Part shown: in pieces, positions 1 to 5,031 of the stretch
Numbering within the stretch: position 1 is the stretch's first letter
Layout: the number at the start of each line of letters is the position of its first letter
The notes under the pieces: model-generated
What the model was told of the DNA's origin: nothing
Databases searched by the model: none
What the model saw: only the letters and a program-made list of their open reading frames with translations
Program-made: the position numbers and the translations under genes
NCBI GenBank assembly: GCA_027066935.1
Contig: JAMOMX010000361.1
Coordinates: 1 to 8,086, forward strand
Direction: 5' to 3'
Source: Sulfurimonas sp.
GTDB taxonomy: Bacteria > Campylobacterota > Campylobacteria > Campylobacterales > Sulfurimonadaceae
Length of the DNA stretch: 8,086 bases

Positions 1-467
1 GAAAAAGCCAACCTCATCTTCATTCCAGATGAATATGTTCGAATTGGCTCATAAATATAATCTCCGAGTTCACTAAAGTTAATGATTTTATTTACAGTTG
101 CATCTATGTTTTTTCTACTCATACCTATTAGTGTACCGTTTAGATAGATATTATCATAACCACTCATCTCATTGTTAAAACCAGTACCTAACTCTAATAA
201 TGCTGTAACTTTACCGTATTTTATAATTTGTCCAGATGTCGGCGTTATAACTCCTGCTATGATTTTAAGTATTGTTGATTTGCCAGCTCCATTAACTCCA
301 ATAATACCGAGTGTTTCACCCTCATATAGGTCAAAAGAGATATTATTATTTGAGATAAACTTTCTATGATAATCTTTTTTTAAAAAAATTTCTTTTAATC
401 TATCAAAATTTGATTTATATATTTTATATATTTTTATAATATTTTTTACTTCAAGGATTTTTTTCAT
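1..467 (-). CDS. Polysaccharide ABC exporter ATP-binding subunit (Wzt/KpsT type), 3' part missing
   Basis: Seen: an open frame from the ATG at 465-467 to the left edge gives 155 residues with no stop. It has a Walker A motif (GVNGAGKST, residues 57-65), the Q-loop region LLELGTGF (90-97) and an ABC signature YSSGMKMRLAF (145-155). Walker B and everything after it lie outside the window. Family knowledge: LLELG-x-GF plus the SSGM signature is typical of the ATPases that power export of lipid-linked O-antigen, teichoic acid or capsule chains through a Wzm/KpsM-type permease at the inner membrane. Context: its ATG overlaps the permease TAA by one base (TAATG), and an AAGGA ribosome site lies at 477-481, so translation is coupled to the permease. 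Whether it carries the C-terminal carbohydrate-binding domain of Wzt, or is short like KpsT, cannot be told here. Confidence 0.93.
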   Translation of the reverse strand, partial: MKKILEVKNIIKIYKIYKSNFDRLKEIFLKKDYHRKFISNNNISFDLYEGETLGIIGVNGAGKSTILKIIAGVITPTSGQIIKYGKVTALLELGTGFNNEMSGYDNIYLNGTLIGMSRKNIDATVNKIINFSELGDYIYEPIRTYSSGMKMRLAF

Positions 468-1240
468 TAGATAATATCCTTGATAGTACTTATCATCTTT
501 TTATATAAATAAGTAGCTAATACAAGTGTTGATAAAGATATAATTGAAATAATAAGCAAATCATTAAAAGATGGTGCTTTGGCAAATAAAAATATATCTT
601 GATAAAGGTGAACAAAGTAATAAAATGGGTTGTATATTAAGATAAGAGGGTATTTGTCTGCTATCATCTCTTTCATATAAATGATTGGTGTCATCCAAAA
701 CCATAGCTGAATGACAATTGGGATAGCTTCTTTTAAATCTTTGAAAAATGGTACAAAAAGTGAGATAATTACACCTAAAGAAAATACAAAAATTGTTTGA
801 AGTATCATAACAGGAATCATCCATAAAAAAGTAAAATTTACAGTGTAATTAATCAAAATTAAAAATATAATTCCAAAAGATATTGATAATAAAAAGAGAG
901 TAAATTCTGTAATAATTATGCTCAAATAAAAAACATACATGGGGACATTTATTTTTTTTATGAGATTTGATTTTTCTGCAATTAAGTTGCTTAATCCACT
1001 TAAGGTTTTACTAAAAGACAACCATGCTAAAAGACCAGGAACGATATATATGCTGTAGGCATAAGTACTATCTACAATATCTAACTTCATTTTCATAAAA
1101 TCTGAGAATATAACAGTATATATAAAAATCATAACAATTGGAGACACGATATACCACAACTGACCTAAACCAGTCCCAACATACCTCTCTTTAAAATCTC
1201 TCGCAGCAAAACTAAAGGCAAGTAAAATATTATGTTTCAA
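467..1240 (-). CDS. wzm: ABC-2 type polysaccharide export permease (Wzm/KpsM type)
   Basis: 257 residues, about the usual length for this family. It would form the inner-membrane channel that exports a completed, lipid-linked glycan, working with the ATPase encoded next. Seen: the N-terminal cytoplasmic segment RDFKERYVGTGLGQLWYIVSP (residues 14-34, the amphipathic coupling region of ABC-2 exporters). About six hydrophobic spans follow, near residues 30-47, 60-80, 102-131, 138-164, 172-189 and 226-246. NPFYYFVHLYQD (204-215) is the conserved stretch before the last helix. The start is TTG at 1238-1240, directly after the manC TAA. It is chosen because AAAGG lies 6 bases upstream and the next in-frame ATG falls after the first transmembrane segment. 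Order and coupling with manC and the ATPase point to an O-antigen or capsule locus. The symbol is by family; kpsM-type naming is also possible. Confidence 0.92.
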   Translation of the reverse strand: MKHNILLAFSFAARDFKERYVGTGLGQLWYIVSPIVMIFIYTVIFSDFMKMKLDIVDSTYAYSIYIVPGLLAWLSFSKTLSGLSNLIAEKSNLIKKINVPMYVFYLSIIITEFTLFLLSISFGIIFLILINYTVNFTFLWMIPVMILQTIFVFSLGVIISLFVPFFKDLKEAIPIVIQLWFWMTPIIYMKEMIADKYPLILIYNPFYYFVHLYQDIFLFAKAPSFNDLLIISIISLSTLVLATYLYKKMISTIKDII

Positions 1241-2623
1241 TTATGACCTTTTATAATCATCTTCAACCCTAATAATATCATCTTCGCCTAGATAATCACC
1301 TATTTGTGCTTCAATAATTACAAGGTCTAATTTACCAGCGTTTTCAAGTCTATGTAGCTCTCCCATGGGGATATATATTGATTCATTTGCTCTAAGGGCT
1401 GTTTCTTTATCTCCTAAAGTTACAATTGCTGTTCCGCTAACTACAACCCAGTGTTCGCTTCTATGGAAATGTTTTTGAAGAGATAGTCTTTTTCCAGGTT
1501 TAACAACTATGCGTTTTATTTTGTATTTTTGTTCATCTTCTAAAATTGTATAATTACCCCAAGGACGGTGTGCTTCTAAATGAATATTGTGTAATTCTGT
1601 AGTTTTTCTTATCTCATTAACAATTGCTTTGACTTTTTGAGATGAACCTTTTTTACTAATAAGCAAAGCATCTGCTGTATCTACTATGATTAAATTATCT
1701 ATGCCCACTGTTGCTATTTTTCTTTCATTTGCATAGATAAAGTTATTGTTACTATCGATTGAAATATGGTTTTTAGTTAAAGTGTTTCCATTTTCATCTG
1801 TGGGAAATTCATCATAAAGTGCATCAAAACTCCCAACATCAGACCAGTTTATATCTGATGGGATAACTTTTACTTTTGATGATCTCTCCATAACAGCATA
1901 ATCTATAGAATCCTCAGGAATGTTTAACATATCATCTTGTTTAATTCTAATCACTTTATGGTAAACATCACCATCTTTATTTGCATTATTTAATGCTTTT
2001 AAAGAAGCTTCGTAAATATCTGGTGAATATTTTTTAAGTTCATCTAAAAATACGCCCGCTTTAAAACAAAACATTCCACTATTCCAGTAGTAGTTTCCAG
2101 CTTTAAGGTATGAGGTAGCTGTTTCAGAATTAGGTTTTTCGTGAAAAGCTTTTACATCACTACCGTTTGCTTCTATGTAACCAAATCCAGTTTCAGCAAA
2201 TGTAGGCTTAATACCAAATGTTACAAGATTTCCATTTTGTGCCATCTCTTTTGCAGATAAAACAACTTTTTTATATGTTTGTTCATCCTTTATAAGATGA
2301 TCACTTGGTGTTACTAAAACTATCTCTTGTGGGTCTAAGTGAAGACAAGCGAGTGCTATTGCAGGTGCTGTATTTCTTCCAATTGGTTCTAATAAATATT
2401 GATTTTCTTTTTTATCTAATTCATCTAGTTGGTCAAGTGCTAAAAAATATTGCTCTGAATTTGAGATAATAAATTCTGTATCACATATTTTAGAATTTCT
2501 TTGGACTGTTAGTTGAAATAATGATTTTTCATCAAAAAGCTTTACAAATTGTTTTGGCATTAGTGTACGACTTATTGGCCAAAGTCTTGTACCGCTTCCG
2601 CCACATAAAATAATATTTGTCAT
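1241..2623 (-). CDS. manC: Mannose-1-phosphate guanylyltransferase / mannose-6-phosphate isomerase (bifunctional, type II)
   Basis: 460 residues, full length for the ManC/AlgA/XanB family. It makes GDP-mannose from mannose-1-phosphate and GTP in the cytosol; the type II C-terminal domain interconverts fructose-6-phosphate and mannose-6-phosphate. Seen: nucleotidyltransferase domain about residues 1-280, with GGSGTRLWP (8-16), PKQF (23-26), FHEKP (160-164), NSGMF (181-185) and WSDVGSF (260-266). A cupin-type isomerase domain follows at about 345-460, with RPWGNY (353-358) and candidate metal ligands in QKHFHRSEH (Q383, H385, E390) plus H424 in GELHRLEN. The start ATG at 2621-2623 has only a weak GATGAG upstream; the two ATGs further upstream are out of frame. 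It is first in a unit with the export permease and ATPase, so its GDP-mannose probably feeds that glycan, directly or through a GDP-sugar made from it (fucose, rhamnose, perosamine). Confidence 0.96.
   Translation of the reverse strand: MTNIILCGGSGTRLWPISRTLMPKQFVKLFDEKSLFQLTVQRNSKICDTEFIISNSEQYFLALDQLDELDKKENQYLLEPIGRNTAPAIALACLHLDPQEIVLVTPSDHLIKDEQTYKKVVLSAKEMAQNGNLVTFGIKPTFAETGFGYIEANGSDVKAFHEKPNSETATSYLKAGNYYWNSGMFCFKAGVFLDELKKYSPDIYEASLKALNNANKDGDVYHKVIRIKQDDMLNIPEDSIDYAVMERSSKVKVIPSDINWSDVGSFDALYDEFPTDENGNTLTKNHISIDSNNNFIYANERKIATVGIDNLIIVDTADALLISKKGSSQKVKAIVNEIRKTTELHNIHLEAHRPWGNYTILEDEQKYKIKRIVVKPGKRLSLQKHFHRSEHWVVVSGTAIVTLGDKETALRANESIYIPMGELHRLENAGKLDLVIIEAQIGDYLGEDDIIRVEDDYKRS
1247..1251 (-). 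promoter_or_regulatory. Ribosome binding site for the TTG-started permease
   Basis: On the minus strand AAAGG is followed by six bases (TCATAA) and then TTG. The site lies inside the last codons of manC and its spacing supports the non-ATG start at 1240. The spacer contains the manC stop codon, so terminating manC ribosomes would reach the permease start directly. Confidence 0.7.
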
Positions 2624-2672
2624 ATTTACTCATCATTTTATTATATTTTACTATAAATTTCTTTTAACTAAG

Positions 2673-2681
2673 ATTATAGCA
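2673..2681 (-). promoter_or_regulatory. Extended -10 promoter of the manC-permease-ATPase unit
   Basis: The minus strand reads TGCTATAAT, a perfect extended -10. No convincing TTGACA lies upstream; a T-rich run does, as is common in Campylobacterota. Transcription would begin near 2666, giving an untranslated leader of about 43 bases. The sequence also coincides with one arm of the inverted repeat at 2678-2708. Confidence 0.6.
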
Positions 2682-2708
2682 AAAATAAAAAACTATAGAT
2701 TTTTTGCT
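2678..2708 (-). repeat. Inverted repeat between the regulator gene and manC; possible weak terminator
   Basis: AGCAAAAA at 2678-2685 is the reverse complement of TTTTTGCT at 2701-2708, an 8-bp stem with a 15-base loop. An alternative six-pair A:T hairpin (2687-2692 with 2700-2705) lies inside it. It begins about 10 bases past the regulator stop codon, where a terminator for the hsp20 run would be expected. It has only two G:C pairs and no separate U-tract, so termination would be weak. One arm overlaps the manC -10 box, so it could instead act on that promoter or be chance in A/T-rich DNA. Confidence 0.35.
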
Positions 2709-2717
2709 CACATTTAA

Positions 2718-3392
2718 TCAAGTAGTTAATTTATCTAAAATTTTTTTAAAATTTTTAATGTGAATTTTTTTTCTTGAGAGTTCAATTATTCCATCTTTTT
2801 TTAGTTTTTGTAAACTTCTATTTACCACTTTTCTTACTGTTCCAACCATAGAAGCTATATCTTCATGTTTTAGATTGTCAATTTTTTCTAGTTTAGGTTT
2901 ACCATCTTTTATATAGGTAAATTTTGTAAAAAGTTGCAACACTCTTTGGTAAACATCATAAAAAGAGAGACTTATTGCTAAGTTTTCCATAGATTTTAGT
3001 TGAGAAGCAAGATATGAATAAAAGAGTTGTCTAAAGTTATTATCAAGAAGAATCATCTCTTGTACATCTTCTATAGGCATCTGTATTAATTCAGCATCTT
3101 CTAAAACTTCAGACAGCTGTTCTCTTATTGTTCCATCTAGTAAACTGACAACATCAAACATATCTCCACGAGAAAGTAAGTAGAGAGTTTGTTCTTTTGA
3201 ACTATTAAAATCTATTTGAAAAATTTTAATTTTGCCACTTAATACAAAGTAAAAATATTTTGATGTATCAACACTATTGAGAGGGTCCTCCCCTTTTTTA
3301 AAAAAAACCTTTTTTTGATTTTTTTCTCTTTGGGGAAGCTGTTGAAGCCCACTAAGAACTAGAGATTGAGTGCCTGTATCTATTTTGTCCAT
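2718..3392 (-). CDS. Crp/Fnr-family transcriptional regulator, cysteine-free
   Basis: 224 residues, normal family length. Seen: a cyclic-nucleotide-binding-like beta-roll at about residues 28-115 (KYFYFVLSGKIKIF 45-58; RGDMFDVVSLLDG 75-87), a long dimerisation helix around 116-145, and a winged helix-turn-helix at about 174-212 (HEDIASMVGTVRKVVNRSLQKL 176-197). There is no cysteine anywhere, so it cannot carry an FNR-type Fe-S cluster. The Arg-Ser pair that contacts cAMP in E. coli CRP is not visible, so the effector is unknown. In the recognition helix the usual R-E-T/S is R-K-V (187-189): the arginine is kept and the glutamate lost. The ATG at 3390-3392 has an in-frame TAG six bases upstream and no Shine-Dalgarno, so a very short or leaderless mRNA is possible. 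It follows the hsp20 run by 30 bp on the same strand. Family is certain; targets are inferred. Confidence 0.9.
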   Translation of the reverse strand: MDKIDTGTQSLVLSGLQQLPQREKNQKKVFFKKGEDPLNSVDTSKYFYFVLSGKIKIFQIDFNSSKEQTLYLLSRGDMFDVVSLLDGTIREQLSEVLEDAELIQMPIEDVQEMILLDNNFRQLFYSYLASQLKSMENLAISLSFYDVYQRVLQLFTKFTYIKDGKPKLEKIDNLKHEDIASMVGTVRKVVNRSLQKLKKDGIIELSRKKIHIKNFKKILDKLTT

Positions 3393-3406
3393 GTACTATT
3401 GTACAT
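3391..3406. promoter_or_regulatory. Perfect 6-4-6 palindrome over the regulator start; candidate autoregulatory operator
   Basis: ATGTAC-TATT-GTACAT: 6-bp arms around a 4-bp spacer. The inner five bases, TGTAC-N4-GTACA, have the 5-4-5 geometry of FNR-type sites but not the TTGAT/ATCAA sequence. The left arm includes two bases of the regulator's start codon, and a TATAAA box lies just upstream at 3411-3416, so bound protein would block both RNA polymerase and ribosome. The role as operator is inferred. Confidence 0.5.
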
Positions 3407-3410
3407 TAAT

Positions 3411-3416
3411 TTTATA
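3411..3416 (-). promoter_or_regulatory. Possible -10 box for the regulator gene
   Basis: TATAAA on the minus strand would place the start site near 3404, inside the palindrome, leaving a leader of about a dozen bases without a Shine-Dalgarno. A second candidate, TATAAT at 3434-3439, lies within the end of the preceding gene and would give a leader of about 35 bases. Either would let the regulator be made apart from the hsp20 transcript. Confidence 0.35.
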
Positions 3417-3420
3417 AATC

Positions 3421-3897
3421 TTATTTTTTAGGCATTATAATTGTAAAATAATCCCCCTCAATTTTATGCTCAATCTTATCTTGAGCTACATCTAATGGAA
3501 CTTTATAAGAGTTTGAAAAATATTGTGAGCTATAAAAGTATCTGCCATCACTCTTCACTTGACGCTCCATATTCATATTAACAGACACTACATCATCTTC
3601 TATAATAAAGTTTAAAGAATCTGCTTTTGAGCCATTAAGTTTAATTCTATAGATATATTTGTCATCTAGCTCTTCAAAAAGTTTTTTCTTTATATAAAGA
3701 TGAGGATTTTTTGCTTTTTCTTCCAATATATATTTATTTTCAGCTTTAAGCTTATCTATCACATTTTCATATTTTTCTATCAATTTATTATTGTGTTGAA
3801 CTCTTTTGGTTATGTCGATATCAAAAAGGGAAAAGGCTTCGAGTGAGCTAACTAACAATACACCAATTATACACCCTGAAACTATAGTTTTTTTCAT
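3421..3897 (-). CDS. Exported alpha-crystallin-like (small heat shock-like) protein
   Basis: 158 residues from the ATG at 3895-3897. Seen: a signal peptide or N-terminal anchor (MKK, then hydrophobic residues 4-18; plausible cleavage after LEA at residue 21), a charged, probably helical or coiled-coil region (about 28-68), and a C-terminal segment (77-158) that follows the alpha-crystallin pattern. That pattern is DDKYIYRIKLNG (78-89), FIIEDDVVSVNMNMERQ (97-113), YKVPLDVAQDKIEHKIEG (131-148), FTIIMPKK (151-158), aligning by eye with Hsp20 strands such as DVDLPGV, V-x-DN-L-x-V, and the final DG-x-L-x-I-x-LPK. The C-terminal I-x-I motif is absent. A TTG six bases further upstream directly abuts the Shine-Dalgarno, so the ATG is chosen. 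It lies 10 bp after an hsp20 gene. Inference: a periplasmic holdase. The fold call is from pattern alone; the cellular location is more secure. Confidence 0.75.
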   Translation of the reverse strand: MKKTIVSGCIIGVLLVSSLEAFSLFDIDITKRVQHNNKLIEKYENVIDKLKAENKYILEEKAKNPHLYIKKKLFEELDDKYIYRIKLNGSKADSLNFIIEDDVVSVNMNMERQVKSDGRYFYSSQYFSNSYKVPLDVAQDKIEHKIEGDYFTIIMPKK

Positions 3898-3903
3898 AGC
3901 CAA

Positions 3904-3909
3904 CTCCTT
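3904..3909 (-). promoter_or_regulatory. Shine-Dalgarno that fixes the start of the exported protein
   Basis: AAGGAG on the minus strand ends six bases before the ATG at 3897. The in-frame TTG at 3901-3903 touches the site with no spacing and cannot be the normal start. The first two bases of AAGGAG are part of the upstream hsp20 TAA. Confidence 0.8.
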
Positions 3910-4333
3910 ATTTAATTGATATTGATTTCATTTTAGATGACTCAGTTTTATGTAGCTCAATACTTAGTCTTCCATCATCAAGCTTAGCATCTATTTTTTC
4001 TTTATCAATGTTTTCTGCCAAAGCATATCTTCGCTCAAATTTTCCAAACGAACTTTCACATAAATAATAATCATCACGAGAGAGCTCATTTTTATAATGT
4101 CTGATGGCACTAACAATAAGCACATTATCTTCAACATATATATTTACATCTTTTTTATCAACACCTGGTAAATCTACATCTATATGAAATGTATTATCCT
4201 CTTTTTTTGCCAAGTTTGAAAAAGGGATATGTGAAGCTAAATTATCAAAAGTATCACTAACTTTATTAATAACAAGCTCTGCACCTTTTTCTATTTTGGA
4301 ACCTAGTTGTTTTGCAGTTTTTGAAATTTCCAT
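3908..4333 (-). CDS. Small heat shock protein, Hsp20/alpha-crystallin family (second copy)
   Basis: 141 residues, cytosolic, no signal peptide. Family role: an ATP-independent holdase that oligomerises and keeps unfolding proteins refoldable. Seen: a short N-terminal arm, an alpha-crystallin domain at about residues 45-129 with FHIDVDLPGVDKKDVNI (49-65), NVLIVSAIR (70-78), ESSFGKFERRYAL (93-105) and LDDGRLSIELHK (118-129), then an ISI motif (138-140), the C-terminal I-x-I used in oligomer assembly. The usual G-V-L near the end of the domain is G-R-L, and the arm lacks the proline/arginine-rich look of class A proteins. A very strong AAGGAGG precedes the ATG and overlaps the TAA of the upstream hsp20. 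It differs clearly from its neighbour, so the pair is an old duplication or two paralogues that may form mixed oligomers (inferred). Confidence 0.93.
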   Translation of the reverse strand: MEISKTAKQLGSKIEKGAELVINKVSDTFDNLASHIPFSNLAKKEDNTFHIDVDLPGVDKKDVNIYVEDNVLIVSAIRHYKNELSRDDYYLCESSFGKFERRYALAENIDKEKIDAKLDDGRLSIELHKTESSKMKSISIK

Positions 4334-4343
4334 AATATCCTCC

Positions 4344-4793
4344 TTAATTAATCTCTATTTTTTTAATTTTATCTGTTTTTACATCTTCTAGTTTTGGTAA
4401 AATTATTTCTAAAACACCATCTTTAGACTCTGCATGAATATTTTCAACATCTACCTCTTCAGGAATGGAAAAAGAGCGTGAAAATTTACCAAAACTACTC
4501 TCTATTTTGTAATACTCACCCTCTTTAATTTCATTTTTTACTTTTCTTTCACCTGAAACTACTAGAGTGCTATCATCTATTTTTATATCAACATCATCTT
4601 TTTTAATACCGGGTAAGTCAACTTCAATATGAAACGCATATTTTCCCTCCCGTGTATTGATAGTTGGTAGAAAATCATCCTTTGAGGATGAACCTTTTGT
4701 TTGCTCTATATCATCTAACATTGTATTTAATAGATCAAAACTTTTTCTAAACTCTCTTATTTGAGTATATGGGTTATATCTTGTAACTAACAT
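4344..4793 (-). CDS. Small heat shock protein, Hsp20/alpha-crystallin family (first copy)
   Basis: 149 residues and the first gene of the proteostasis run. Seen: N-terminal arm with RYNPYTQIREFRKSFD (5-20, typical of bacterial class A Hsp20), an alpha-crystallin domain at about residues 50-136 with FHIEVDLPGIKKDDVDI (54-70), STLVVSGERK (75-84), ESSFGKFSRSFSIPEEVD (98-115) and KDGVLEIILPK (124-134), then the I-x-I motif IEI (146-148). This is the canonical family pattern, so the assignment is firm. Role: a cytosolic, ATP-independent holdase for heat or other protein-damaging stress. The ATG at 4791-4793 has AAAGGAG six bases upstream. The promoter is most likely the TATACT box at 4834-4839. 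Four genes, ending with a Crp/Fnr regulator, follow one another on this strand. Confidence 0.95.
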   Translation of the reverse strand: MLVTRYNPYTQIREFRKSFDLLNTMLDDIEQTKGSSSKDDFLPTINTREGKYAFHIEVDLPGIKKDDVDIKIDDSTLVVSGERKVKNEIKEGEYYKIESSFGKFSRSFSIPEEVDVENIHAESKDGVLEIILPKLEDVKTDKIKKIEIN

Positions 4794-4833
4794 AATAAAC
4801 TCCTTTATGATTTTTATATTTTTTTACTCTGCA

Positions 4834-4839
4834 AGTATA
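4834..4839 (-). promoter_or_regulatory. Probable -10 box of the hsp20 run
   Basis: TATACT on the minus strand, preceded by a T-tract and followed by GCAGAG, puts the start site near 4827 and gives a leader of about 34 bases ending in AAAGGAG. There is no clear -35. Just upstream (4851-4876) is the only relatively G/C-rich patch of this intergenic region, a possible regulator site. No CIRCE (HrcA) or HAIR (HspR) repeat is present. Confidence 0.45.
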
Positions 4840-4982
4840 AAAAAAAATTTGAAATTGTTCTGCCCCTTAGGTAGCACATATGAGAGTTATATGTTTATGT
4901 ATGTTATATATTATAAGTATTCTTAATACAATATTTAACAATATTATACTTTGGGAATATTATCTTTTGCTAAGTTTTATTG

Positions 4983-4996
4983 AGATAAAATTATCT
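4983..4996. promoter_or_regulatory. Gapped palindrome upstream of the diguanylate cyclase; possible operator
   Basis: AGATAA-AA-TTATCT: 6-bp arms and a 2-bp spacer. Two further pairs follow after one mismatch (TT at 4980-4981 with AA at 4998-4999). It lies 35 bases before the cyclase ATG and overlaps a TAAAAT -10 candidate. In such A/T-rich DNA chance is a real alternative. Confidence 0.3.
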
Positions 4997-5031
4997 AAAG
5001 AGCTTTATTAATCATATAGAACTGAGACATA

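Larger units (their letters stand above)
4794..5031. other. Divergent intergenic region, 238 bp
   Basis: Holds the hsp20 leader and promoter on the left (to about 4876) and the sensor-gene control region on the right. For the plus-strand gene the best -10 candidates are TATACT at 4945-4950 and TAAAAT at 4987-4992, neither decisive. AATATT occurs three times (4930, 4940, 4956) in very A/T-rich DNA. No small gene or stable RNA is apparent. Confidence 0.6.

Noticed and set aside
172..369. Plus-strand open frame
   Set aside because: Lies opposite the ABC ATPase, whose Walker A and signature motifs prove the minus-strand frame.
564..824. Minus-strand open frame inside the permease gene
   Set aside because: Overlaps the permease in another frame, with no family-like sequence.
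3862..3897. Lipoprotein signal (V-S-G-C, residues 6-9 of the exported protein)
   Set aside because: The cysteine comes far too early; most of the hydrophobic stretch follows it, so a signal peptidase I site after residue 21 is more likely.
3898..3903. TTG at 3901-3903 as start of the exported alpha-crystallin-like protein
   Set aside because: It directly abuts AAGGAG with no spacing; the ATG six bases later has ideal spacing and begins a normal MKK signal peptide.
4794..4827. RNA thermometer in the hsp20 leader
   Set aside because: No run of U or other segment in the short leader pairs convincingly with AAAGGAG.
4850..4867. Sigma-54-like element on the minus strand upstream of hsp20 (GGGCAG-N5-TTTCA)
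   Set aside because: The essential GC at -12 is TC, and a normal TATACT -10 box lies just downstream.
4953..4970. Sigma-54-like GG...TTTTGC on the plus strand before the cyclase
   Set aside because: GG and GC are 13 bases apart instead of 10, which the factor does not tolerate.
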